NCBI RefSeq assembly: GCF_037963865.1 | Contig: NZ_CP150170.1 | Coordinates: 5,518,001-5,582,000, forward strand | Length of the DNA stretch: 64,000 nucleotides | Reading direction: 5' to 3' | Origin: Paenibacillus sp. FSL R10-2734 | GTDB lineage: Bacteria > Bacillota > Bacilli > Paenibacillales > Paenibacillaceae | In this document: positions 8,283 through 17,100 of the stretch, piece after piece | Position numbering within the stretch: position 1 is the first letter of the stretch | Layout of the letters: each line of letters opens with the position of its first letter | Position numbers and translations under genes: made by a program | Notes under the pieces: generated by a model | Database searches by the model: none | Seen by the model: the letters and a program-made list of their open reading frames with translations, nothing else | What the model was told of the DNA's origin: nothing

Positions 8283-10139
8283 CTATTCTTTTCGAAGATC
8301 GATAACTAGCTCCGAAGTCGCCCTAATATGCTGCTCCGACATCCCTTGCGTGATGATACTTCGTGGAACAAGTTGATCTTGAAGTTGATTATCATGAATG
8401 GAAACCTCACTACACGCCATGAAGAACATGAGCGTTTCGTTGTTATCCTTCTCATTTTCCAGCTCCATGCCGCCTTCTAAACGGAACACATTTTGGGGTT
8501 GAAGGTTTTTACCACGTGAAATTTCATTATGCTGAAAATCTATCCCTGTGCTACTCTTCGCATAAAGAAGTAGACCCTCAGTGAGCTGAAAATAGTTATG
8601 CTCTATACGGATATTCTGATGAACAGGCTGTTCCACTTGAATATCCTTATTTTCCGGGATGATATAGATAAATGGATGCTCTTTTCCACCGCATTCAATA
8701 AAGCGATTCCTGCGTATGGTCACCTGCTCAGCTCTTCCCGATTCAAACCAGCTGCTTGCATCATCTGCAATCAGAATACTGCTCATACCCGTCCTAGTAA
8801 ATACATTATCTTCAATTAAGATATCCCCCGAGCTCGTCACTAAGATGCCACGCGTGGGTAAACGAGAGAATCGATTGTTACGGATCTGCACGTTCGGATT
8901 CCACGTCACATTCTCAATCACATCCCCTTCAACCCAGTGTTCCTCTATAGGGCCCTCAAGATGAAGGATTAATCTGCGCGGATCTAAGATCTGAACAGAT
9001 TTCACCGTATTGCGTCCGAAAGGAAGCAATGTCGTCTCGCGAATGAATTGAATCTGATCCCCTACTTGGAAGGCCTCGAGTCCAAAGGTCTGCTGATGCA
9101 TAAATTGAACAAGCAATTGATTAGGTGTAAGTACTTCCATGATGCGTACATGGGTGCCGTGAACATTAATGGCATCATCATGCGCGCCCATAAATGAACT
9201 ATCCTCAATCGTAATTAACCCACGACAACCCGAGAATTGCATTAAGTCGGCAAAAGATGCTGCCGTCCGTTGCGTCTCCGCACGAGGTTGAAAATTCATT
9301 TGCCGAAAGTATAGATCTTCACTGAACTGACTCACGATGCCCAAGCCATGCATGTAATGCATATGGACATTATGCCAATGGATACGCTGGCTTCGGTGTA
9401 TAAACGCGCCCACCTGATCTCGAAGTCCATCACGCACTTGCAGGGTATGCCCTTCAATAATTGCTGGTATATCCGTGAAGTACATTCTCAATTGATGTGG
9501 TGCGATTTCTTCTACATCGATTGCCGCCTCACATACATTCATAATTCGCCATACCGTGTCTGAAACGGGATCATATTCCTGCATATACCCCTGATGGAAA
9601 CGCCAACCTTCTCCAAGCCAATACACTTTGCCTTCAATGATTTCATATTTCGCTTCCGTTTGCACTTGAACATCCACTTCGTTCGATCCTACTCGGGTAA
9701 TCGTCATTTCGGCAATAGTAGGCTGATCATAGTCAAGATGAAAATTCCGAATCATTATATCCTGGCAAGATTCTAACGCAATCATAGTCTGTTTACCATG
9801 AAACACAAGAAGTGATCCATTCCCTTCCAGCGTCACCTGCTGAAGACGGTCCAAATATAAAGCTATCGTTTTATTCCGTGTAGAAACTTCAGCCTCACTA
9901 GCCGTATTGGAAATATGGTAGGGGATACGCAGAGCTTGGTCTGGAAATAAGTCATATCTTCCCTCAGGAAAATCTAAAATTACAGGTCCTTGTACACGTG
10001 CTGCGGCTTGTAATGCGAACCTTATTGCAACACTCGCATCCGCGCCTGTGTTTGGCATAATACCAAAATCCGTAACTGAAATCGTAAACGGTCTGCAAGC
10101 TGTATGATCTATACCTGTTGGCATATGAGAACATGACAT
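8283..10139 (-). CDS. GH110-like alpha-1,3-galactosidase (parallel beta-helix)
   Basis: A 618-residue right-handed beta-helix protein. The N-terminal block VTDFGIMPNTGADAS is typical of pectate-lyase-like helices, and the stretch FPEGRYDLFP, HISNTASEAE, LEGNGSLLVFHGKQT near residues 60-130 matches my memory of GH110 enzymes, which release alpha-1,3-linked galactose from blood-group-B or alpha-Gal structures. HDDAINVHGTH near residue 320 is the likely catalytic region. No signal peptide is visible, so action on imported oligosaccharides is expected, although characterised GH110 enzymes are often exported. AAAGGA precedes the ATG at 10139. The promoter resembles that of the GH35 gene, placing both in one regulon. 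The family call is from recalled motifs, so other beta-helix glycosidases are possible. Confidence 0.7.
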   Translation of the reverse strand: MSCSHMPTGIDHTACRPFTISVTDFGIMPNTGADASVAIRFALQAAARVQGPVILDFPEGRYDLFPDQALRIPYHISNTASEAEVSTRNKTIALYLDRLQQVTLEGNGSLLVFHGKQTMIALESCQDIMIRNFHLDYDQPTIAEMTITRVGSNEVDVQVQTEAKYEIIEGKVYWLGEGWRFHQGYMQEYDPVSDTVWRIMNVCEAAIDVEEIAPHQLRMYFTDIPAIIEGHTLQVRDGLRDQVGAFIHRSQRIHWHNVHMHYMHGLGIVSQFSEDLYFRQMNFQPRAETQRTAASFADLMQFSGCRGLITIEDSSFMGAHDDAINVHGTHVRIMEVLTPNQLLVQFMHQQTFGLEAFQVGDQIQFIRETTLLPFGRNTVKSVQILDPRRLILHLEGPIEEHWVEGDVIENVTWNPNVQIRNNRFSRLPTRGILVTSSGDILIEDNVFTRTGMSSILIADDASSWFESGRAEQVTIRRNRFIECGGKEHPFIYIIPENKDIQVEQPVHQNIRIEHNYFQLTEGLLLYAKSSTGIDFQHNEISRGKNLQPQNVFRLEGGMELENEKDNNETLMFFMACSEVSIHDNQLQDQLVPRSIITQGMSEQHIRATSELVIDLRKE

Positions 10140-10176
10140 CCTTTCTTATAGAACATTATGGGTCTACTCTACTATT

Positions 10177-10242
10177 AGTGTAGGATCCCCGTTCTAGGAT
10201 TGAAATGTTCAAATTTTGCTTTATGGTTTATATATTTTTGAC
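10177..10242 (-). promoter_or_regulatory. GH110 promoter with candidate activator site
   Basis: The minus strand shows -35 TTTCAA (10200-10205), a 17-base spacer and -10 TACACT (10177-10182), then about 40 bases of leader to the GH110 start. The adjoining block 10206-10242 is the counterpart of 4742-4778 and has the same position relative to the -35. Confidence 0.6.
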
Positions 10243-10407
10243 ATTGGTTGAATGGTATCCAAAAATTAGCAATCATTCTATAATGATTTCATAAATGAAG
10301 TCGTCGAGCACCAGCCCGTATACCTATCGAATTTAAAAGTGCTTCTGAAGTTAAGAATGACAAATTCATTGATCGTTAACACGGCAGGATAAATAGATCA
10401 AAAGAAA

Positions 10408-10443
10408 CACCAAAGAAACGGCATTTCTGCCGTTTCTTTGGTG
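10408..10443 (-). terminator. Terminator with ACGGCA-TGCCGT hairpin
   Basis: A perfect 16-bp stem (10408-10423 with 10428-10443) and a four-base loop, followed on the minus strand by TTTCTTTTG. It ends the gene at 10471-11118 and is the longest of five hairpins in the window sharing the ACGGCA..TGCCGT core. Confidence 0.85.
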
Positions 10444-10470
10444 TTTGGATGGCAGGGCTCAGAGCCTGTT

Positions 10471-11118
10471 TTACTCCAATCCATGTTCCTTACGGATGTT
10501 ATACATACCTTGTACAAGCAGCTCGGAAGGATCCCGATTCAATTGCAAGTGGGTTAACAATAAATGCAGTGGGAACGCGCACACGTTATTCCCATCGGTT
10601 ATTGCTGGAAATCCAGCCTCGAAGACCGGACCGAGTTTTTCGTTCCAAGCTAGGCCGACATGTACATCCTCTGGCGCAAATTCTTCAGTGATTTCTTTAA
10701 TACATTGTGGAACTAGCACATTGTCTATGATTGCTTTAGCTTCTTCTTCACTTGAAGGCGGTTTTGGAAGCGTTTTGCCTCCCTCAATCTTCATCAGATC
10801 AACGAAGAATGAGGCCATCCATGCTGCAGGATCCTTACCCGATTGGAATCTTGCAATCAACTCACGCAGAAAAAAGCCACAAGAATATACATGATCTAGC
10901 TCACTCTTTACGTGAAAAACAAAAACCGGGCCATAGGCCTCCATATTTAACACTTGTCCTTCAACGTCTTGAAAGTGCACTCTCAAAGCTACGAGACCGT
11001 TATGATGAACAGCCATCACTAGCTTATTCATATCCTCCTCAGACATTTCTGGATCATTGGTTATTTCCTCGTTCTCGTTAATTATTTCCTCGTTCTCATT
11101 TGTTATCTCATTAGTCAT
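10471..11118 (-). CDS. Uncharacterised acidic protein
   Basis: A 215-residue soluble protein I do not recognise. The first 25 residues are low-complexity and acidic (repeats of NENEEI), followed by a folded region rich in hydrophobic and acidic residues, with VMAVHHNGLVALRVHFQD near residue 40 and a Cys in VYSCGFFL. There is no signal peptide or membrane segment. The ATG at 11118 has GGGAGGG upstream; the frame is open to 11208 without a ribosome site. It is flanked by strong hairpin terminators and is therefore probably monocistronic. No function can be proposed. Confidence 0.7.
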   Translation of the reverse strand: MTNEITNENEEIINENEEITNDPEMSEEDMNKLVMAVHHNGLVALRVHFQDVEGQVLNMEAYGPVFVFHVKSELDHVYSCGFFLRELIARFQSGKDPAAWMASFFVDLMKIEGGKTLPKPPSSEEEAKAIIDNVLVPQCIKEITEEFAPEDVHVGLAWNEKLGPVFEAGFPAITDGNNVCAFPLHLLLTHLQLNRDPSELLVQGMYNIRKEHGLE

Positions 11119-11204
11119 TTTAAATTCCCTCCCGTTCCTATCATACCACCTAGTGAATTGAACTGACACTTTAATAATAGACAAATTCCTACCATTTGAG
11201 GAGA

Positions 11205-11240
11205 CCATAAATAAACGGCATCTCTGCCGTTTATTTATGG
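11205..11240 (-). terminator. Terminator with ACGGCA-TGCCGT hairpin
   Basis: A perfect 16-bp stem (11205-11220 with 11225-11240) and loop TCTC, just after the flavodoxin gene on the minus strand. The core ACGGCA/TGCCGT is shared with four other hairpins, while the outer stem differs. Confidence 0.8.
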
Positions 11241-11252
11241 GTGAACTTTCAG

Positions 11253-11774
11253 TTAAGTCAAATCCTTTAATTTCTTTACTATTGTAGTGGTTAATTGTTT
11301 GATATCCGCAGGATCTAACTTGTAAGCTGAAGTAGCTTTCCGTGTCGGTTTAGGATTTGTCGATATTAAGTCAGCGATATACAGATCTATAAATACAACG
11401 GGATCAGCACCAGTTCTTTTTCTGAGTTCGCTTGGTACTTTCGTGTTGGGTCCGTCCGCTCCGCCGCTGATTGAGATGAAACCATACTTGTTCGGATTTG
11501 TTTTCAAATGCTTTAAATAGGGGCGGAGTGGTGTGGCCACTTGCCCCATCCAGATCGGCCCAAAAAAGAGGAGTAAATCATACTTCACTAATACATTTGG
11601 TGATGGCTGTACCAACGGTATCCTGCTGAAAATCATATCCATTGTAATGGTACTCAATGTTCGAGGCTTGGATTCAGAAATCTGAAAATATTCAGACGAA
11701 AGTTCTTTAGCCACACTGCCAGCTAATGCATCATTGTTGCCTGTGAATGAATACGATATGACTGCAATGTTCAT
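11253..11774 (-). CDS. Flavodoxin-family protein
   Basis: A 173-residue flavodoxin fold: it starts MNIAVISYSFTGNN, the phosphate-binding loop for FMN, followed by LLLFFGPIWMGQVATPLRPYL and FISISGGADGPN, which match the isoalloxazine-binding loops. It should be a cytoplasmic electron-transfer or NAD(P)H-quinone-reductase-like protein. It follows the FMN-binding membrane protein by 20 bases, and both lie behind a TetR operator, which suggests a small redox operon. The specific partner is unknown. Confidence 0.85.
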   Translation of the reverse strand: MNIAVISYSFTGNNDALAGSVAKELSSEYFQISESKPRTLSTITMDMIFSRIPLVQPSPNVLVKYDLLLFFGPIWMGQVATPLRPYLKHLKTNPNKYGFISISGGADGPNTKVPSELRKRTGADPVVFIDLYIADLISTNPKPTRKATSAYKLDPADIKQLTTTIVKKLKDLT

Positions 11775-11794
11775 CTTAGCCCTCCTGAAACGAA

Positions 11795-12256
11795 TTATTT
11801 CGTCTTTGCCTGCTCCAGTGCATTTTCCAATGCCTTAAGATGTGCTTTAGAGGTGAGCGTTGCACCACTAATAACGTCTACCTGAAGGGATTGTGATTCA
11901 ATCACATGTCTAAACAAATCACCAATGCTTATCCCACCCTTCAGTTTCAGTGAATTTCCATTTTTATCCAAAGCACCTTTAAGTATTTTAATATCTAAAA
12001 TTTGACCCTCAGATATTGTTGCCCGAACCTTGGTATCTCTGAAATGATCCTTTGTGCCGATATATTCTCCCACATAGGTTCCATCACGCAGCTTTTGGAA
12101 ATCAATGACGTCGATAGTAAGCTTCTGAACTTCACGCCTCCCTGGAGCGCTTAAGAGAATCCCTCCCCATACGATGACTACAATCACGCCTAAAATGATC
12201 AGTATAACCATCCATAATGAGATCTTCCTTTTACTTCTTGCAACATTCATTCGCAT
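11795..12256 (-). CDS. Membrane-anchored FMN-binding domain protein
   Basis: A 153-residue protein with an N-terminal basic stretch, one transmembrane segment (about residues 13-35) and an external FMN_bind domain. The domain ends with DVISGATLTSKAHLKALENAL, the SGAT motif to whose Thr FMN is covalently attached in NqrC/RnfG-type proteins. It should carry electrons at the outer membrane face. AGGAG lies six bases before the ATG. It is the first gene of a two-gene unit with the flavodoxin and has a TetR-type palindrome in its promoter region. Confidence 0.85.
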   Translation of the reverse strand: MRMNVARSKRKISLWMVILIILGVIVVIVWGGILLSAPGRREVQKLTIDVIDFQKLRDGTYVGEYIGTKDHFRDTKVRATISEGQILDIKILKGALDKNGNSLKLKGGISIGDLFRHVIESQSLQVDVISGATLTSKAHLKALENALEQAKTK

Positions 12257-12273
12257 GCCCCTCTCCTCAATTT

Positions 12274-12299
12274 TGAATGAATATTTTTGTATTCATTCA
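12274..12299. promoter_or_regulatory. TetR operator candidate before FMN-binding gene
   Basis: A perfect 10-base inverted repeat, TGAATGAATA and TATTCATTCA, separated by six bases, 18 bases upstream of the FMN-binding gene. A related repeat overlaps the start of the TetR gene. Confidence 0.7.
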
Positions 12300-12334
12300 T
12301 TTCAAGAGATAAAAAAACTGCCTCAATAGTTCTA

Positions 12335-12928
12335 TTAGTGGCAGTCTGTCAGACCCTTCATGATTAGTTCCATCATATTGTCCAGCAGTTGTGGAAAGAA
12401 CTCCAGTCCAATTTCTTCCTTGTGAGTGTCAACATTGATCATGGCAGCGAACATCATCATAATCATTTTACTATCCATATCGCTTCGCATTTTGCCTTCG
12501 GTTTGCCATTGCTGCACAATTTCATGGAAGCTATCATATAAGAAATCGGTCACCTGAATGCCCGTTTCTTCTCGATAAAGCTGTTCGATTTTCCCAAATA
12601 CACTTTTGTTATACCATTCCTTTAGAATGGGGTTGGATATTATGCCTTCCACATTGAGTGCCATCATCTGCCGAACTACTACCAATGGGCTTTGGGTCAT
12701 GTCGAGGGATTGCATACAGTTTTTTTTGAGCTTCGCATTTTCTTCAAGAAAGATATCCATAAAAAGCTTTTCCTTAGAAGGATAATAGTTGTAAAAGGTC
12801 CCTATGGCTATTCCTGCTTTTTTTGTAATGTCCGAGACATTCGTATCCTTAAAGCCTTTATTGCTAAACAGCTCTTTCCCACAATCGTAAATCTTTGTTT
12901 TTTTATCTTCCACTTTCCGCATCTCCAT
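12335..12928 (-). CDS. TetR/AcrR family transcriptional regulator
   Basis: A 197-residue repressor. The N-terminal helix-turn-helix is clear (ELFSNKGFKDTNVSDITKKAG, then GTFYNYYPSKEKLF), followed by an all-helical ligand domain with no recognisable effector signature. It lies upstream of the FMN-binding and flavodoxin genes in the same direction. ATGAATGAA inverted repeats cover its own start region and the promoter of the next gene, so autorepression and control of the redox pair are likely. The start could also be two codons further in. Confidence 0.88.
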   Translation of the reverse strand: MEMRKVEDKKTKIYDCGKELFSNKGFKDTNVSDITKKAGIAIGTFYNYYPSKEKLFMDIFLEENAKLKKNCMQSLDMTQSPLVVVRQMMALNVEGIISNPILKEWYNKSVFGKIEQLYREETGIQVTDFLYDSFHEIVQQWQTEGKMRSDMDSKMIMMMFAAMINVDTHKEEIGLEFFPQLLDNMMELIMKGLTDCH

Positions 12929-12954
12929 GAATGAATAATTATTTTTTCATTCAT
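12927..12954. promoter_or_regulatory. TetR operator candidate at its own gene start
   Basis: The inverted repeat ATGAATGAA / TTCATTCAT (12927-12935 and 12946-12954) with a ten-base spacer overlaps the regulator's start codon. It shares the TGAATGAA half-site with the repeat at 12274-12299. Confidence 0.6.
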
Positions 12955-13038
12955 ATCATAATGTCAAAAGCTGGATGTGTCAATGCAAACCTTATTTGTT
13001 ATCTTTTCGTTCATTAAGCGACAATAAAATAGAGAAAA

Positions 13039-13058
13039 AAACGGCATCTCTGCCGTTT
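13039..13058 (-). terminator. Terminator with ACGGCA-TGCCGT hairpin
   Basis: The hairpin AAACGGCA-TCTC-TGCCGTTT is followed on the minus strand by TTTTTCTC. It lies just after the broken CBM9-like gene, whose terminator it probably was. Confidence 0.75.
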
Positions 13059-13096
13059 CCCGATAGTTACAGAAGCTCAATTTTTATTAGATCCTC

Positions 13097-13391
13097 TTAA
13101 TCTGTCAGGTGCAGGTTCCCGAATGCATTAACATCCTTCGAAGTGCCAATGCCACTGTTGTATTCCAGCCAGCCTCTACGCCCCTCGCCGTCATTATCAT
13201 TAACCAACAGCGAAAATTTGAGCTTCATTCCTTGCTTCACCTGTGTAATGTCGAAGATCAGCTCACGCCATGGTATGGCTAATTCGTAGCTGGTGGTTGA
13301 ATCTGAACGACCTACCGTATATTTTAGATCTATAGCATCATTTATTATAAATTATGTATTTCGATAAATCTCAAAGCCATCCGTTTCAGTT
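13097..13391 (-). pseudogene. Remnant of a CBM9-like carbohydrate-binding protein
   Basis: On the minus strand an open stretch of about 84 codons reads TSYELAIPWREL, then FSLLVNDNDGEGRRGWLEY and NAFGNLHLTD before a stop at 13097-13099. This matches the C-terminal part of family-9-like sugar-binding domains (DOMON/CBM9). Further upstream the same frame reads TDGFEIYRNT and then meets a TAA, and nothing before that continues the domain. The rest of the gene is therefore missing and what remains is broken by at least one stop. The terminator after it is still intact. Confidence 0.65.
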
Positions 13392-13465
13392 CAAGATAGC
13401 GTATAATTACGAAGAACTAGCTTGTTGAGAAATATAAGAAATATATATAGGAGGACATTATAATT

Positions 13466-13831
13466 ATGAAATTGAGCATGAATTGGGTAACGCTCAGGGT
13501 ACGCGACCTGGAGGCTTCCCTTGATTTTTATAACAGGATTCTGGGGCTTCCCATTGACCGAAGATTTGAGAGTAGAGGAAAACAGATTGTTATGTTAGGT
13601 ACGGTGGGCCAGCCCAAAATTGAGCTTATCCAGGGAAGCGACCCGGCTCTGAAGCCGGAATGCGGCGTTTCCTTTGGTTTCGAAGTGGCCTCTCTCGATG
13701 AGGCTATAGAGTATTTGAACAGCCAAGGCATCCCAGTAGCGCGCGGACCGATCACTCCAAATCCCCACCTGCGATTCTTTTATATACTGGACCCGGATGG
13801 CTTCGAGGTACAGTTAGCAGAGCATAGCTAG
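13466..13831 (+). CDS. VOC-superfamily (glyoxalase/dioxygenase-like) protein
   Basis: A 121-residue single-domain VOC protein made of two beta-alpha-beta-beta-beta repeats. It starts with NWVTLRVRDLEASLDFYNRILGL and ends with FFYILDPDGFEVQLAE, where the Glu is a usual metal ligand. Members act as metal-dependent lyases, dioxygenases or antibiotic-binding proteins; nothing here decides among them. AGGAGG lies ten bases before the ATG. It stands alone, pointing opposite to its neighbours, and is followed by a strong terminator. Confidence 0.85.
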   Translation: MKLSMNWVTLRVRDLEASLDFYNRILGLPIDRRFESRGKQIVMLGTVGQPKIELIQGSDPALKPECGVSFGFEVASLDEAIEYLNSQGIPVARGPITPNPHLRFFYILDPDGFEVQLAEHS

Positions 13832-13833
13832 GC

Positions 13834-13890
13834 AAAAAAAAGGAAGTGTCCCAAAAGCCATAAAATGGCTGCTGTGACACTCCTTTTTTT
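13834..13890. terminator. Strong bidirectional terminator after VOC gene
   Basis: The outer arms AAAAAAAGGA.GTGTC and GACACTCCTTTTTTT enclose an inner AGCCA/TGGCT hairpin, and T-runs lie on both strands. Confidence 0.85.
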
Positions 13891-14141
13891 CGATCATGAT
13901 GTTTGTTGAAACTCGCTGCTCACCTAATCATAGAAAGCCTGCAAATGTGCAGCTTTTTGAACAGAAAACCTCTTTTAAAGTCCGAATACTGCAAATGTGC
14001 AGGCATTTCCATGCTTATCAGTTGAATACTACTTCAGGGAGAAAAAATAACTGCTGATTAGCAGGAATCAGTGCTTAAGCGACCTTTCTAACCTAGAAAA
14101 ATACACTTTTGCAGGTTTTTTCGCCATGTCGAGTATTTGAC
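13891..14141. repeat. Intergenic region with two CTGCAAATGTGCAG repeats
   Basis: No gene is visible. The 14-mer CTGCAAATGTGCAG, itself a small hairpin (CTGCA/TGCAG), occurs at 13939-13952 and again at 13989-14002, exactly 50 bases apart. CTGCTGATTAGCAGG near 14053 and TTTGCAGG near 14108 look like related, decayed units. The function is unknown. Confidence 0.5.
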
Positions 14142-17100
14142 TCATTCAGTTATCTTACGGGCTACCAGCGCCAAGTCTGTCAAATCAATCACACCATCTT
14201 TATTGACATCGGCACGTTTGGCCTGAGTCCAATCTGGACTGCTGGCATCTTTGCCATAATTAGCAGCGACAATCGCCAAGTCACCGATGGACACTTTGCC
14301 ATCTTTGTTGATGTCACCAGTAATACCTGGCTCCGGCTCCTCTGCAGTTATCCTGATCTTATGGCTCGACGTAACAGTTTCGCTCTCCTTGCCCTCAGCA
14401 TCTGCTACGATCACTTTTTCAATCTGAATAGTACTCTCTGTAGCTTCCGCTACTGTCTTAGTCCCGAAATCCAAGGATAGCAGCTGCACATTACCAGTCA
14501 CAGCGTTGCCCGCACCTTCGCTAACCACGAGCAGTCGCAGTTTTCCTGGAGTGCTATTAGCAGTTTCAAGCACCTGAATTCCATTTCGCAAGGAAGTAGC
14601 CGCTTTGAATTCCAACAGCTTAGGATCATAGTTCATGGTTACATCCATCGCATATACAGCGTCTGATACACTCTTCACCCCAAACGCCAATTGAAAATCT
14701 CTACCTCCAGCTACAGTGTCTACCCCAGACAGAACAGAACTCATCTTATCTGATGGATCCACCTCACCATTCCCGTCTTTTTTCACTGTGATGATTTCGT
14801 GGATTTTGGGTTTTGCCGAACCCTCCCACTGGACCTTCACTTCAAACACATTACTATACTTGGAGGTATCAAATGTATTATAGGATCGAGACAGGTTGCC
14901 TACCTTATGCCATCCACTCGCATCTCTCATGGACACTACAGCATTTGAAATATCCGATGGATTCTGCAAAATAATAACTTCTTTTACCTTCGTGTCCTTC
15001 GACAACTTGTAATTTAAGGAACCCGCATTTCCAGCACCCGGCATATAGAAGGTGGATAGCTTTTGGTCAACGGACAGAGACGCCTCACTTCCTATATTCC
15101 CTGCAGGTTCAGCCTGAATAGCCGGATTGGCAGTTCCCGGTCTTTCAATCCCTTCATTGATCAAAATCTCATTGAGCGCGAGCCAAGCATCATGAGTCTC
15201 TGTTGAAATCAATCTTACATATCGGGCTGGCTTGCCGCCGTCAACTTGAACTCGCTTATAACGGTATGGCACCTCGTGCTCTGGGAAATTCAAACTCCGA
15301 TCGCTCGGCTTACTAAACGTATGGATCGTATCCCATGTCTGTCCGTCTAGCGACAGCTGGAGATCTCCTTGACGGAAAAAATCTCCTTCTCCGTCACCAA
15401 TAACGACCGCTACATTCTGGACATTTACCACCCCGCCCATGTCAATCTGTACGTATTTCCCTTTCGATTGAACCGCGCCGAACCAAACCTTGTTCTCTAA
15501 TGAAGCATTGTATACATTATTGATTGAACCTTGATAAATACTTCCGTAATTATGAGTAATCACTGCCGGCGAGAATTTGTTCAGCTTGATCTCGAGGTTT
15601 GTCAGATCTAAAGTGATGTCCTCATTCCCCTTGTTCGTGATCCGGAAATAAGCTGCACTAGCAAACGGCCCATTTCCCTCGCTAACTTGTTCCCATTCAA
15701 CACCGTTCTTTGAGGATTCCAACTGGACTTCTCCGTTAGAAGCTTCTAACGCCACTTGCGTGATCTCTTCAATGGATTTCAAGTTAATGCCTACATACTG
15801 GGATGGCTTTAACGTGATCCCGTTCAGGTTCGATAATTGGACAGAGTTATCAGCTACAGTAACAGTAGTATCCTTCAGCTCTGTCACATCGCTGTAAATC
15901 GAAACCTTATCTTTACCTGCATTTACGGAAAACTCACGAACTGCTGTCCATAAATCAGTCTTTCCTCCAGGGATTCCTGCATGTGTTAAGCGATATCGAA
16001 CCATTTGAGCATCTACACTAAGCCCAGAAGCTAAAATTTTAGTCCCGGAACGCTCTTCTCCGATCGCAGTCCATTCTTGACCGTTCAAGGAATACTCGAG
16101 AATCCCCCTTTGGAAAATATCGTGATCCGCGTCATTTCTACCTTGTGTAATCGCTATTTCTTCCACTTTAATGGTCTTGCCGAAATCGACGCCATACCAA
16201 TCCCCATTCTTTTGAAGGGTTTGAATATAGACGTTCGTTGATAAATCTCCATCTACCATCAGGTTTAGTCCTGAAGGAGAACCATAAGAGCTTACAGCTA
16301 GAGGTTTAACATATTCAGGGTCCACCCGTGTATAAATCTGAGCGTCTAATTTATTGATCAGCTGCTCAGCGAAAGGAACTAACCGCTTTGCCCCTGCCTC
16401 AACCGTCACATCTGGAAAATTAAGTTTCGTGATTTTGAATGTTTTGGATAAGCTTAAAGCGCTTGTTGCTTTAGCAAGCTCCTCCCATGCCTGATCTACA
16501 TGTTCTTTCTGGATCGCTATCGCAGAGAGAACTGCCGATTTATCGGCAAGAACAACATTTTGCAAGCTATTCAGCCATGGATCAATTTCCTCTTCCATAC
16601 TTTCATTCGTGTTGTTAGCTCTAAACGACGCGATTGCGTTCAATAAAAGATCAAACTCATGAATCAATGTATCTCCAGTCGCTTCTACTGGCTGACCACT
16701 TGAGTATTGACTTAAGAATTGCGCTAGGTCAGCTTTGATATTTTCCGATTCGCCTACTACAAGTCCATGGCCACTTGGCGAAGGATCACTCATATGATAT
16801 GCAATTGTATTAAGCTCATTAGCGACTTCAGGTACAATGTGTTTAAATGAGTCCAGCCAGCTCTGATCCTGATTAAATTCATCCACATTCCAACTGTAAT
16901 CTGCTACCGCGAACAAGCCTATCTTCGACAGTTCCGCATGACCCATCGGGTTTGATACAAGGCCAGAAATATTGTGCGTACCCGGAATCAGTACATCAGC
17001 TTTACCGAGCAAAAGTCTTGCATCTTTGTAGTCATTCACCGGCCAGTTTAACCACATGTATGGATCTCTTCCATGAGCATCTTTAGGCCACTGCATATCT

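Noticed and set aside
10306..10392. Short plus-strand frame ending VNTAG before the ACGGCA hairpin
   Set aside because: About 30 codons with no recognisable family and no start; probably chance or an unidentifiable remnant.
13891..14141. CRISPR-like array suggested by the repeated 14-mer
   Set aside because: Only two exact copies exist, the units are too short and no cas genes are near.
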